This document shows, piece by piece, positions 7,646-16,524 of a stretch of DNA of 64,000 bases. Source of the DNA: Brevundimonas sp. (GTDB lineage Bacteria > Pseudomonadota > Alphaproteobacteria > Caulobacterales > Caulobacteraceae); assembly GCF_030682035.1 (NCBI RefSeq), contig NZ_JAUXQZ010000045.1:62001-126000 (forward strand), read 5' to 3'. The notes beneath the pieces were generated by a model. The model saw nothing but the letters and a program-made list of their open reading frames with translations. It was not told where the DNA came from and did no database searches. Each line of letters begins with the position of its first letter. Within the stretch, counting starts at the first letter, position 1. A program made the translations under genes and the position numbers.

Positions 7646-8365
7646 ATGCAAGTCGTTCGCAGTGACCTGGTTGACGGCGCGACGCAACCGTCGCACTTCC
7701 GGCCCATGGCCAAGACCGCTGTCGCATCCGAACGCCCCCCCTGCCGGCTGTATCTGATCACGCCGTCAGCGATACCTGATCTCGTGGCCTTCGTGGGCAA
7801 TCTGGAGGCGGCGCTGGACGCGGGGGACGTGGCGGCGCTGCAGATCCGGCTCAAGGACGCCGATGATGCGACCGTACTGGCGGCCGTCGCGGCGCTGAAG
7901 TCTGTCGCCCAGGTCCGGGGCGTGGCGGTCATCCTCAATGACCGGCCTGATCTGGCGGCCCGCTCGGGCTGCGACGGCGTGCATCTGGGGCAGTCAGACG
8001 GCTCGGTCGCTCAGGCGCGGAGCTTGATGGGACGGGACGCCATGATCGGCGTGACCTGTCACGATAGCCGTGAACTGGCGATGGACGCCGCCGAGGCCGG
8101 GGCCGACTATGTCGCCTTCGGCGCCTTCTTCCCCACCGCGACCAAGGCGACGGTTCACCGCCCCGATCCCGAGATACTGACCATCTGGCAGGAGACGGTC
8201 GAGATTCCCTGCGTCGCCATCGGCGGGATCACGGCGGACACAGCCGCGGGTTTGGCGCGGGCCGGGGCAGACTTTGTGGCTGTCAGCGCGGCCGTCTGGA
8301 GCCATCCTGATGGGCCGGCGGCGGCGGTTCGGGAGCTGGATCGGGCGCTGGCGTCACTCGCCTGA
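7646..8365 (+). CDS. thiE: thiamine-phosphate synthase
   Basis: A 239-residue TIM-barrel enzyme that joins the thiazole phosphate and pyrimidine pyrophosphate to make thiamine phosphate. Family blocks in order: LYLITPS at the first strand, [10 protein letters not shown] (pyrophosphate/Mg region), [39 protein letters not shown] and VAIGGIT near the C-terminus. I choose ATG 7646 because a near-perfect AGGGAGGTG lies six bases before it; this adds about 20 residues ahead of the ATG at 7706 where homologs tend to begin. No TPP riboswitch was recognised upstream, where the divergent bfd promoter region lies. The other thiamine genes are not in this window. Confidence 0.9.
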   Translation: MQVVRSDLVDGATQPSHFRPMAKTAVASERPPCRLYLITPSAIPDLVAFVGNLEAALDAGDVAALQIRLKDADDATVLAAVAALKSVAQVRGVAVILNDRPDLAARSGCDGVHLGQSDGSVAQARSLMGRDAMIGVTCHDSRELAMDAAEAGADYVAFGAFFPTATKATVHRPDPEILTIWQETVEIPCVAIGGITADTAAGLARAGADFVAVSAAVWSHPDGPAAAVRELDRALASLA

Positions 8366-8432
8366 CCTTCAGGGGATATTAGGATGCGACGGGCTAGGAA
8401 AATCGCTGACATCCCCCCGTTCGGACCCCAAG

Positions 8433-10115
8433 ATGAGCATGAGCCGCGCGCTCGACCCGCCAGAGGCCGCTGTCGGCGCTGATGTCCCGGCCAAGGCGCG
8501 TGTCGGCGCAGGCGGGCGCCGGGCGGGCGTCGGCCAGCCGATGGCCCCCGTTTTCACGGCCATGGCCGTCCTGGTGCTGGTCGTTCTGTCGCTGACCTTT
8601 GCGCGGTCGGCCGGCGTGGTGGCGGCCTTGTGGGGTGCGGCTGGAGTCGCGGTCGCCGTCTGGCTTCGAACCTCGCGGGGACCGCTCTATGACCTGTCAT
8701 TCGGTGGTTTAATCGCGGCCGGGATCGCGGCCGGCGAGTTGCTCGTCGGCAATTCGACCGAGCTGACGGTGATGTTCACCGTCGCCAACATGCTGGAAAT
8801 CTATCTCGCTGTCCGGCTGGCGCGGCGGTTCGCCCCGACCCTGAACCTCGCTTCCGTGCAGGGCGCCTGTCGGTTTCTGCTCGCGGCTGCCGTCATCGCT
8901 CCCATCCCCGCGGCCGTCTTCGCCTCTGGCATGCTCTGGTGGATGACTGGCGCCGATTTCCTCGACTCGGCCCGGACGTGGTGGTTTGGCCATGCGCTCA
9001 GCATCGCCGTACTGTCCAGCTTCGGTCTGGCCCTGACAAAGCGGGAAATGGCGCGCTTTCGCGCTCCGGCCCGCGCGATTGAGGCGGCGGTCCTGCTGGG
9101 AGGGCTGGCGGTCATTTCCTACACAGTGTTCTTCCAACAGCAGATGCCGATCGGCTTCGTCAACATGCCCTTGCTGCTGCTGATCGCGGTGCGGCTGCGT
9201 ATGCTGGGAGTCACGGCTGCGCTGGTCATCATCTCCATCGTGGCGGTCGGCGGCAGCATGCGGGGGTTAGGTCCGTATTCCGTGGCATTCGAGGGCGCCG
9301 ACCGCGCCATGATGGCTCAGTTGCTCGTGCTGTTCGGCTATATGCCAATCATGCTGGTTGCGGCCTTGCTGGAGGAGCGCGACCGTTTCGCCGACCGCGC
9401 CCGCCTGGGTCAGATTCGCGCTGAAAGGGCGTCCGAGGCCAAGTCGCGCCTGCTCGCCAACGTCGCGCATGAGATCAAGAGCCCCGTAGGCGGCGTGATC
9501 GGCATCGGGGAGCTGTGGAAGGCCGGTCAGCTGGGGCCGGTTTCGGCAACCCAGGCCGAGATGGCTGACATGCTGGTCAAGACCGCCCGTCAGGTCGAGG
9601 CCCTGGCTCATGATCTGCTGGACGTGGCCCGCGCCGAATCCGGCGCGATCAAGGTCGAGCTTCGACCGACGGATGTGCCCGGCGTGCTTGAGGACGTGCG
9701 TCGGACGACGGCCCTGCGGCCCGACGCCCAGGGCATTAGACTGGAGCTGGTCAGCGAAGGCGACGGCCTGGTCGCTCTGGCCGACTCGCAGCGGCTGACC
9801 CAGGTGATCGCCAACCTGGCCTCCAACGCCGTCAAATACGGCGGGGCCGGCGGCGTGATCATTTTCCGCGCCTGCAAGATCCATGACGGAGTCCGCATCG
9901 AGGTCATCGACCGCGGCGCCGGTTTGTCGGTCGAGAAACAGACCCAGCTTTTCGAACCCTTCAACCGGCTGGGCCTGGAACGCTCGACGGTTGAAGGTCA
10001 CGGCATCGGCCTGGCCCTGGCCAAGCGGCTGGTCGAACTGCAGGGCGGCTCCATCGGCGTGACCTCGGCGCCCGGCGAGGGCGCCACCTTCTGGGTTGAA
10101 CTGCCCGCCGCCTGA
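8433..10115 (+). CDS. MASE1-domain sensor histidine kinase
   Basis: A 560-residue membrane histidine kinase. Residues about 30-315 hold eight or so transmembrane helices of MASE1 type (a membrane sensory domain), with the typical TVANMLEIYLAVRL and RFLLAAAVIAPIPAA stretches. A short linker (LEERDRFADRARLGQIRAERA) leads to the HisKA domain with phospho-acceptor His346 in HEIKSP, then a HATPase domain with the N box (NLASNAVKYG), DRGAGLS, and GHGIGLALAKRL at about 520. There is no receiver domain and no response regulator next door, so it is an orphan kinase. It follows thiE by 67 bases on the same strand. Ligand unknown. Confidence 0.9.
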   Translation: MSMSRALDPPEAAVGADVPAKARVGAGGRRAGVGQPMAPVFTAMAVLVLVVLSLTFARSAGVVAALWGAAGVAVAVWLRTSRGPLYDLSFGGLIAAGIAAGELLVGNSTELTVMFTVANMLEIYLAVRLARRFAPTLNLASVQGACRFLLAAAVIAPIPAAVFASGMLWWMTGADFLDSARTWWFGHALSIAVLSSFGLALTKREMARFRAPARAIEAAVLLGGLAVISYTVFFQQQMPIGFVNMPLLLLIAVRLRMLGVTAALVIISIVAVGGSMRGLGPYSVAFEGADRAMMAQLLVLFGYMPIMLVAALLEERDRFADRARLGQIRAERASEAKSRLLANVAHEIKSPVGGVIGIGELWKAGQLGPVSATQAEMADMLVKTARQVEALAHDLLDVARAESGAIKVELRPTDVPGVLEDVRRTTALRPDAQGIRLELVSEGDGLVALADSQRLTQVIANLASNAVKYGGAGGVIIFRACKIHDGVRIEVIDRGAGLSVEKQTQLFEPFNRLGLERSTVEGHGIGLALAKRLVELQGGSIGVTSAPGEGATFWVELPAA

Positions 10116-10159
10116 TCAAGACCTTGCCGTCGGCGGGGTGAAGGGGGATTGTCGCCTCC

Positions 10160-10936
10160 ATGAAAATCATTGTCCCCGCCGCCGTCCTGCTGCTCGCCGG
10201 AGCCGCGCACGCGCAAATCCCGCCGGCCCAGACGCCTCCAGTCGCGCCCGTCAGCAGCCTGACCCGCGACCTGAACAGCGGTCCCCCGGCCCCTGCCGTC
10301 TATCTCGCGCCGCCCCCGGCGCCGGCGACCACCTCCACGATCGTCCCGACGCACGTTCCGTCGGCCCAACCGGCCGCGCCCTTGATCGCGACGCCGGTTC
10401 CAATCGAACCCGGGCCCCGGCCCAGCCCTGCGGCCGTCACCACGCCCGCGCCGTCCGTCGCCGCGCGCCCCGCCATGGCGCCGCCCGTCCTTGCGACCCC
10501 CACCCCGGCGCCGGCAGCTGCCGCAGAGCCGCCGGTCGTCACCCCGGTCCCGGTTCCCGCCCCTCCGAGCGTCACGGTGCTGGACAGCGCGGCGCGCGCG
10601 GCCCTGCCCTTTACCGCCGACCTGCCGCCGGGCTTCGAAATCGTCAGCGGCCGCCCGGGTCCTGACTTCCGCATCTATACGATCCGCCGTGGCGCCCAAT
10701 CGTTCGTGATGGTCTATGCCGGTCCGGCGTCGCAGTTCCCGATCTACAGCGGCCAGATGGTCGAGGCGGCGGGGCGCGCCTCAATCCTCTCGACCGAGGA
10801 GGGGATGCGCCACGCCGTGGAGCACCTGTTCCAGCGCCCGACGTCGCCGCGCGAAATCCATGTCTGGACCATGAGTCTGGACGGCGCCGATCGCGACATG
10901 GCCGAACGGATCGCGCAGTCGGTGGACGTCCGCTAG
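10160..10936 (+). CDS. secreted protein with Pro/Ala-rich linker and unknown C-terminal domain
   Basis: A 258-residue protein in three parts: a signal peptide (MKIIVPAAVLLLAGAAHA), a Pro/Ala/Val-rich low-complexity linker over about residues 20-135, and a C-terminal globular domain of about 120 residues starting near VTVLDSAARAALPF. The domain contains LPPGFEIVSGRPGPDFRIYTIRRG and ends in MAERIAQSVDVR. The linker would let the domain reach across the periplasm or peptidoglycan. It lies 44 bases after the histidine kinase on the same strand, so it could be an output or partner of that sensor, but that is inference. I recognise no family. Start ATG 10160 is clear from the signal peptide. Confidence 0.7.
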   Translation: MKIIVPAAVLLLAGAAHAQIPPAQTPPVAPVSSLTRDLNSGPPAPAVYLAPPPAPATTSTIVPTHVPSAQPAAPLIATPVPIEPGPRPSPAAVTTPAPSVAARPAMAPPVLATPTPAPAAAAEPPVVTPVPVPAPPSVTVLDSAARAALPFTADLPPGFEIVSGRPGPDFRIYTIRRGAQSFVMVYAGPASQFPIYSGQMVEAAGRASILSTEEGMRHAVEHLFQRPTSPREIHVWTMSLDGADRDMAERIAQSVDVR

Positions 10937-10943
10937 GCGGTCG

Positions 10944-11359
10944 TCAGGCCCGGCGCAACGGCGTGTCCGGCTCGCCCAGCCGCATGCCGCGCGATCCGGC
11001 GAAGACGAGCACCTCCGGGCCGGGCGCGGCGGCCCAAGGGCGCAGGGTCGCCTGCCAGGGTCGCGCCGCCAGTCGTGGGGCCGGGCCGCGTCGCATTCAA
11101 CCACCAGCCGCGCGCCGCCCTGTTCGCTGTGCAGGACGAAGCCGGCGATGGTCGGTTTCCAGCTGTCGTCGAGAGCCTCGGTCAGCAGCCAAGGGCAGTT
11201 GAACACGCGGCAGTCGCCGGGCCGGTCATCACAGACGGCGCAGCCCGCCGTCTTGCTGAAATGCCGGCACCATTTGCCCGCAGGCTTGGCCAGCGCGGTC
11301 ACGCCCATCAGCTTGCAGCACAGGCCGCAGTCGCCGCAGCTTTTGGCCGGGGCGGTCAG
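10944..11359 (-). pseudogene. cysteine-cluster (YkgJ-like) protein, disrupted by an apparent one-base frameshift
   Basis: The N-terminal frame reads KSCGDCGLCCKLMGV, then KWCRHFS, AGCAVCDDRPGDCRVFNCPW and FVLHSEQ, a cysteine-rich pattern like the YkgJ-type Fe-S or zinc cluster family. After DWRRDP near 11058-11060 the frame fails, but the next frame continues sensibly as WQATLRPWAAAPGPEV... and stops at 10944. Restoring one base in the short C run (as CCCC on the coding strand) rejoins them, giving about 138 residues. The start is also odd: the family-like MTAPAKSC position is a CTG at 11359 overlapping the TGA of the upstream gene, with ATG only at 11308 inside the cluster. Either a recent pseudogene or an assembly error. 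Confidence 0.7.
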
Positions 11360-11862
11360 GATCCGGCTGCCGCGAACTCCAACGTCTGGGCAGACGATCC
11401 GGGCCGGAAGACCACGGTGCGGGTGACGCCGCTGATCCGCACATTGACCTGTTGTTCCTGGTCGTCGTGGACGCCGGGGAAGAAGTCGAGGTCGATGGTC
11501 ACCGCGCCGATGCTGTGATCGCGCGTCTCGCCCGCAAAGGCGATGCGGATATTGTCGCCCGCCAGGTCGGTGCCGGCGTGGGTCACCGGCACGGCGACGC
11601 CGTCGACTGCGAGCCGGAACCGCTGGCCGAGGTGGGTCTCCAGATCGGCGACGGCGCGAGGGTCGTCCAGGCTGGGCTGGGCCTCCGGGGCGATGGAGAC
11701 CAGGGCGGGCTCCACGTCATGGGCGGCGAAGCGGTGGATGACGCTGACCGCGCCCGAGGCCGGGTCGATCTCGATCACCGTCAGCCCCGAATGGCCGCGA
11801 TGGGCCAGCACCGGCGTGGCGAGGCCGGCGATCAGGATGGCGGCGAGCAGGGCCCGTTTCAT
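11356..11862 (-). CDS. DUF6702 family exported protein
   Basis: A 168-residue protein with signal peptide MKRALLAAILIAGLATPVLA and a mature part beginning HRGHSGLTVIEID. Its body (HRFAAHDVEPALV, LETHLGQRFRLAVDG, HSIGAVTIDLDFFPG) resembles DUF6702 proteins, which are often encoded beside M1 peptidases. The stop of the M1 peptidase gene and this ATG overlap as TGATG, so translation is coupled; a GTG three bases earlier is the alternative start. At its 3' end the TGA overlaps the putative start of the Cys-cluster gene. Function unknown; a periplasmic accessory to the peptidase is a reasonable guess. Confidence 0.75.
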   Translation of the reverse strand: MKRALLAAILIAGLATPVLAHRGHSGLTVIEIDPASGAVSVIHRFAAHDVEPALVSIAPEAQPSLDDPRAVADLETHLGQRFRLAVDGVAVPVTHAGTDLAGDNIRIAFAGETRDHSIGAVTIDLDFFPGVHDDQEQQVNVRISGVTRTVVFRPGSSAQTLEFAAAGS

Positions 11863-14276
11863 CACTGGGCCGCCGCCGGACGGCGAACCCGGGTCGCGGT
11901 CGAGTCGGGACTGACCTCGACGTCCGAGTCGCGCATCCGGTTTTCACCGGGGGACGGCGCGGGCGACAGGCGCACGGTCCGCTCGTCGATCCGGCGGGGG
12001 AACAGATTGTTGGCCAGGTTGGCGTCGGCGGTTTCCCGCAAGGGGTCGACCTCGGCCGAGACCAGGGTTTTCGACGAAACATGCTGCCAGATCACCTGCT
12101 GGCTGTTGCGGCGCCAGATCTCGGCGGGGATGCGGATCGTCTCGTCCGAGCCGTCGCTGTACGTCAGCTTGAGGATCACCGGCATCACCAGCCCGCCGAC
12201 ATTCTTGAAGGTGAAGCGGTAGATGTTGTCGTCGAACCCTTGCGCCGCGCGGCGGTCGGCGTCGGCGCGGCGAGCGGCGCTTTCGGCGTCACGGCGCTGT
12301 TGGGCCGTGGTCGTGAAACGGTCGGTCTGGTTGTAGAAGTCCCGGGTGGCCGGGTCGCGCTCGACCACCGTCTCGATGCCGCGGTTGTTCTCGACCGTGC
12401 GCGAGACCGGCTCCTGCTCGAATCGCTCGCGGGCGGCGCGGTTGCGGGCCTCGGGATCGGCGGATTCCAGCGTCGCGGCGGTCACGCCCTCCAGCGAGAT
12501 GTCGACGTGGTCGGTCGAATAGAACCAGCCGCGCCAGAACCAGTCGAGGTCGACGCCCGAGCTCTCCTCCATGGTGCGGAAGAAGTCATAGGGCGTCGGC
12601 CGCTTGAAGGCCCAGCGCTGCGAATATTCGCGGAAGGCGCGGTCGAACAGCTCGCGGCCGAGCACGGTCTCGCGCAGGATCACCAGGGCGGTGGCCGGCT
12701 TGGCGTAGGCGTTGTTGCCGAACTGGAGCAGGCTGTCGGACTGGGTCATGACCGGCACCTGGTCCTGGCTGACCATATATTCGACGATGCTGGAGGGCTC
12801 GCCGCGCGCCGGGAAGTCCGCGTCCCAGAGCTTCTCGGCCTGGAACTGCAGGAAGCTGTTCAGCCCCTCGTCCATCCAGGTCCACTGACGCTCGTCGGAG
12901 TTGACGATCATCGGGAAATAGGTGTGGCCGACCTCGTGGATGACCACGCCGATCAGGCCGTTCTTGGCGCGCTCGGTATAGGTCAGGCGGCCGTCGTCGC
13001 CCCGCACCGGGCGCGGCCCGTTGAAGGTGATCATCGGATATTCCATCCCGCCGACCGGGCCGTTGACCGACTGGGCGGTCGGATAGGGGTAGGTGAAGGC
13101 GAACTGGTTGTAGACGTCGATGGTGTGGGCGATCGCCCGGGTCGAATAGGCGTCCCACAGTGGCCGGGCCTCCTTCGGATAGAAGGACATGGCCATGACC
13201 ACGGGATGTTCGGCGCTCTCCTGGTCGACGCCCATGGCGTCCCAGATGAATTTCCGGCTTGAGGCCCAACCGAAGTCGCGGACGTTGTCGGCGCTGAAAT
13301 TCCAGGTGCGCGTGCCGGAGCGGGCCGGGCGGGCCTCGGCGGCGGCGGCCTCGGCCGGGGTGACGATATAGACCGGGGCGTCGGCGGTGCGGGCCTGGGC
13401 CAGCCGGGCCCTTTGGTCGGCGCTGAGGATGTCGGTGTTCTGCAGTTCGCCGGTCGCCGCGACGGTGTGGTCGGCGGGCGCGGTGATGGAGACGTCATAG
13501 TCGCCGAACTCGAGGGTGAACTCCCCGGAGCCCAGGAACTGGGCGTTATGCCAGCCCTCATAGTCGGAATAGACCGCCAGGCGGGGGAACCACTGGGCGG
13601 CCAGAAACAGGCAACTTCCATCTTCCCCAGGTTTGGTGAAACACTCATAGCCGCTGCGCCCGCCGACGACATTGGTCTCGGGCAGGGGCAGGCTGAAGTC
13701 GATGGTGAAGGCGAAGCTTTCACCGGTCGCGAGCGGGCGCGGCAGTTCGATCCGCATCATGGAATCGACGATGGTGAAGGGCAGGTCCCGGCCGTCGGGA
13801 CCGGTCACCGTCAGGTCGTTGAAACCGCCTTCCCAGTCCCGCATCCGTTGAACGCGCAGCACCTCATTGACGCTTACGGTGTCCGAGGCCGTGTAGGTCC
13901 GGCTGCGCTCGGCCAGGGAGCCGCGGCGATAGTTCTGTTGGTCCAGCAGCAGCCACAGATAGCCGAGGGCGTCGGGTGAATGGTTGGTGTAGGTCACGGC
14001 CTCGCGGCCCGTCAGGGTGCGGTCAGCCTCATTCAGACTGACATCGATGTCATAGTCGACCTGCTGCTGCCAGTAGCGGTGGCCGGGCGCCCCCGAGGCG
14101 TTGCGATAGTCGGTCGGCGTCGGCCAGTCCTCGCCCTCGAACTGGCGGAACTTGTCTTCGAACGTGCCCCGCGACTGGTCGACCGGGCCGACGCTCTGCT
14201 GGGCCAGGGCGGCCGTGGCCATGAGGGACACGCCGGCGACCGACGCCAGCAACATACCGATCCGCATTCGAAACAC
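11862..14276 (-). CDS. M1 family zinc metallopeptidase
   Basis: An 804-residue exported aminopeptidase-type enzyme. Signal peptide in residues 1-26 (ends ALAQ). The gluzincin zinc site is intact: H447-E448-x2-H451 in HEVGHTYFP, with the third ligand E470 in WTWMDEG, 19 residues downstream. GGMEYP, the exopeptidase substrate motif of the family, lies before it. The C-terminal 200 residues include a charged helical stretch (RRDAESAARRADADRRAAQ) and a beta domain. GTG 14276 is used because AGGTAA precedes it by five bases; ATG 14267 is possible. It leads a three-gene overlapping set with DUF6702 and the Cys-cluster protein. It would cleave N-terminal residues from peptides in the periplasm. Confidence 0.92.
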   Translation of the reverse strand: MFRMRIGMLLASVAGVSLMATAALAQQSVGPVDQSRGTFEDKFRQFEGEDWPTPTDYRNASGAPGHRYWQQQVDYDIDVSLNEADRTLTGREAVTYTNHSPDALGYLWLLLDQQNYRRGSLAERSRTYTASDTVSVNEVLRVQRMRDWEGGFNDLTVTGPDGRDLPFTIVDSMMRIELPRPLATGESFAFTIDFSLPLPETNVVGGRSGYECFTKPGEDGSCLFLAAQWFPRLAVYSDYEGWHNAQFLGSGEFTLEFGDYDVSITAPADHTVAATGELQNTDILSADQRARLAQARTADAPVYIVTPAEAAAAEARPARSGTRTWNFSADNVRDFGWASSRKFIWDAMGVDQESAEHPVVMAMSFYPKEARPLWDAYSTRAIAHTIDVYNQFAFTYPYPTAQSVNGPVGGMEYPMITFNGPRPVRGDDGRLTYTERAKNGLIGVVIHEVGHTYFPMIVNSDERQWTWMDEGLNSFLQFQAEKLWDADFPARGEPSSIVEYMVSQDQVPVMTQSDSLLQFGNNAYAKPATALVILRETVLGRELFDRAFREYSQRWAFKRPTPYDFFRTMEESSGVDLDWFWRGWFYSTDHVDISLEGVTAATLESADPEARNRAARERFEQEPVSRTVENNRGIETVVERDPATRDFYNQTDRFTTTAQQRRDAESAARRADADRRAAQGFDDNIYRFTFKNVGGLVMPVILKLTYSDGSDETIRIPAEIWRRNSQQVIWQHVSSKTLVSAEVDPLRETADANLANNLFPRRIDERTVRLSPAPSPGENRMRDSDVEVSPDSTATRVRRPAAAQ

Positions 14277-15161
14277 CGTCCGTTACCTGAAAGCCCGGCC
14301 GGACCTTAGTGGTCGAGGGCAGGGGCGCAAGGCGAGGCCGCCTTACGAATTGGTAATGGTCCGACCGGACGTGCGTCATCGCCCTCCGGCAGGACTGCCG
14401 GAAAGGTCGGGGAGGGCGCGGGGCGGCCGGGCCTCGCCCGGTGTTTGGATAGTTTTACCGTTTCGACGAAGCCGACCTTGGCCGCCCTTCTGATCCGCCC
14501 GTGAAGTCACGGTCGGGAAGGGACGGCGCCGCCCCGCGCAGTCGTTTTCCACGCGCCCGCCGGCTGGCGGCCCTTGCTTCGGGCCTTACCGGCGGTCCGG
14601 CGCGCCCTTGCGGGCAGGACGGACGGCGGAACGTTCTGATCGTGTGTCAGTAGCGGTTCCGTCCCCAGGCGCGCGGCGAGCAAGCAGAGGCCATCCATCG
14701 ACCTCCACGAGGACCCCCGGAGTATCCTTCCCCCGGGCTTCATCGCTCGACCACAGCCCGCCGACATCGAGGCGCTGGATCCGACGCCCTCCCCACCGCC
14801 GGGATGGAGCGAATTATGGGGGCGGTCCCAGCCATGATGGCTGGTGACGCTGTATTTTTTCGAAGTGACACGAAATCAAAGAGTTGGCCGCGCGGAATAT
14901 GCTGACAATCGGCGGATTGTCAGCATAGCGTCATGGCGGCGGCGGAGGTCGGGCCTCTACGGGCGGCGGAAAGGGGTGGGTGGGCCCGGTTTGCCAACAG
15001 GCTCCAGACCATCCTCGCTGTCATCAGCGCCTATTTTACGCCCCAAAATGGCGTGGGTAGTTACGTGGGAGCCGTGGGTGGAGGCGGCTTAGTCTGTGCG
15101 GCCGCGCTCCTTCCGCCTCGATCGGCTTCGTTGGTTTCTAACCACACGGTTCATAGACAGT
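14277..15161. other. non-coding, repeat-containing spacer
   Basis: About 885 bases with no convincing gene on either strand; open frames give Arg/Pro/Ser-rich translations without start signals. It holds a perfect 12-base inverted repeat (14899-14926) within one copy of a roughly 70-base dispersed repeat, listed separately. The rest shows nothing I can name. Confidence 0.5.
14862..14935. repeat. dispersed ~70-base repeat, copy 1, with perfect hairpin
   Basis: This stretch aligns by eye to 16292-16365 with scattered mismatches (shared core GCTGACAATCGGCGGAT). Inside it, 14899-14910 and 14915-14926 are perfect 12-base inverted repeats around GGCG, able to form a strong hairpin. The second copy keeps the left arm but has changes in the right arm. 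Confidence 0.65.
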
Positions 15162-15594
15162 TCAGCTAACGGCCTTGCTTTCAGTGGCTTCAATAGCCGC
15201 CTCAATGGCTCGCTTAAAATCTAGGGGCTGGCTGATAGGGCCAAATGGTGAAGATGAGACACCGGTGCCGCGCACAATAACTCTACCGTAGTTCAGTATG
15301 CGCCCCAGAACACCTTGATTGACAATAATGTTGTCTATTTTTCCTAAACGCTGCTCAATCGTGGTTCGGGTAATAAAGCCAAATTTGGCTACTAAGTCGC
15401 TTGTTGGTAACGGCAAAGTCGGAATTTAGTTGATACATTAGCGCAAATATAAACCAAATGGCTGTGATTGGTAAAGCGAACCCGAAAGTTACTACTGTCC
15501 AAAAAATGGGCCAAATATAGATGGCCCAGTGAACTTTGGCATCAAAGAGGACTTTTTCATCGCCCGCGATTACTTGATCGATATATCTCGCCAT
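15162..15594 (-). pseudogene. bacterial PH-domain (YdbS-like) membrane protein, disrupted by an apparent one-base frameshift
   Basis: Two overlapping frames add up to one protein of about 143 residues. The first (from ATG 15594) has a short N-terminus, two transmembrane helices (WAIYIWPIFWTVVTFGFALP and ITAIWFIFALMYQL) and DFAVTNKRL, then breaks. The second continues VAKFGFITRTTIEQRLGKID, NIIVNQGVLGRILNYG and VIVRGTG, which is the bPH2 domain as found in YdbS-like proteins. Removing one base around 15391-15396 (CGACTTAGTAGCC on the coding strand) joins KRL to VAKFGF. The gene is visibly AT-richer than its neighbours, which hints at horizontal origin. Decay or an assembly insertion are equally possible. 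Confidence 0.75.
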
Positions 15595-16046
15595 TGCGTT
15601 TTCCCCCGAGGAGTTTCAATCACCGGTTAGCGGTCCGTGATTGCGGTATCAACACTTTTTGAATGCCGAGGCGCTGATTTCATAGCCGATCGGGGTCAAG
15701 CAACTACCGGGAGACCCGGCAGGGAGCCCACCGGGAGCCATCCGGAAGCGGGGGCACGCACACATTTCGTCCGTATCGCCGTTGATGTCGGAGCAAAAAG
15801 AGAGCGAAACTTCCGCCTCGTCCATTGTGGAGCATGCGTTCCGCGGCCAGGCAAGCGAGAGTGGTCCTCCCCGGCACGCCGCATCCTGTCACCCGGCGCG
15901 GCAATCGCAGGCAGCCGACGTTTTCGACGAAGGCGACTATCTCGCCTGCCTGCAACTGGCGGCCGGGGCGTTCGCGGTCGCCGGGGGCGGGGTGTGGGCC
16001 CATGTCGCGGCGCGGCTCGAGCCGGTGTTCGCCGACCGACCCCCTT

Positions 16047-16254
16047 GTCATCCCCGACGCAGCGAAGCGGAGATCGGGGACGGGAAAAGGCGCCCCTCCA
16101 TTCCGCCCGGAAGCTGCGTCAGCGGCTATCCGGGCGACAGGTCAGGACAGACAGCCTGGCGCCCACCAGTCCCCCGGATAGCTGACGCTTCCGGGGGCGC
16201 GACCCCCACGCCTTCACGCGTCCCCGATCTCCGCTTCGCTTCGTCGGGGATGAC
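16047..16254. repeat. 208-base palindromic (MITE-like) element
   Basis: 36-base terminal arms 16047-16082 and 16219-16254 are inverted copies with one mismatch (GTCATCCCCGACGCAGCGAA... against its complement). A second, imperfect nested inverted pair lies inside (16111-16136 region against 16175-16195, sharing GGATAGC/GCTATCC and CTGACGC). The whole can fold as a long hairpin. It carries no open frame, as expected of a miniature non-autonomous element. Confidence 0.65.
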
Positions 16255-16291
16255 AAGGCGATGTCCCCACTTCCCTTCCCACTTTCCCTTT

Positions 16292-16365
16292 GAAGTCGAG
16301 CGAAGTCAAAGGGTTGGCGGTGCGCAATAGGCTGACAATCGGCGGATGGTCAGTACAGCGACATT
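16292..16365. repeat. dispersed ~70-base repeat, copy 2
   Basis: Aligns with 14862-14935 in the same orientation: GAAGTCGAGCGAAGTCAAAG against GAAGTGACACGAAATCAAAG, then the shared GCTGACAATCGGCGGAT core. The hairpin of copy 1 is only partly preserved here (GCTGACAATC / GATGGTCAG). Confidence 0.6.
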
Positions 16366-16401
16366 CCCCGCTATCGTCTTTCCGGGCGAGCGTAGCGAGG
16401 C

Positions 16402-16485
16402 CCGGAACCCAGCGGCGCGCGCGAGCGCGAAGCTGTCGCGGGCACCCTGCCTGAACAGATCGCCTTCGGCGCCGCTGGGTTCCGG
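16402..16485. repeat. palindromic repeat
   Basis: CCGGAACCCAGCGGCGC at 16402-16418 is matched by its complement GCGCCGCTGGGTTCCGG at 16469-16485, a 17-base perfect inverted pair enclosing 50 bases. No coding capacity. Confidence 0.6.
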
Positions 16486-16524
16486 CCTTCGCCGGAATGA
16501 CGATAGCGGGTGGGGGATAGTACG

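Noticed and set aside
7590..7660. TPP riboswitch before thiE
   Set aside because: The region lacks the conserved thi-box elements such as CTGAGA and is too short, being shared with the bfd promoter.
14507..14767. Open frames in the spacer after the M1 peptidase
   Set aside because: Biased composition, no start signals, no recognisable domain.
15782..16330. Plus-strand open frame with a plausible stretch DVFDEGDYLACLQLAAGAF
   Set aside because: No supported start or family, and its second half is clearly repeat DNA; at most a gene relic.
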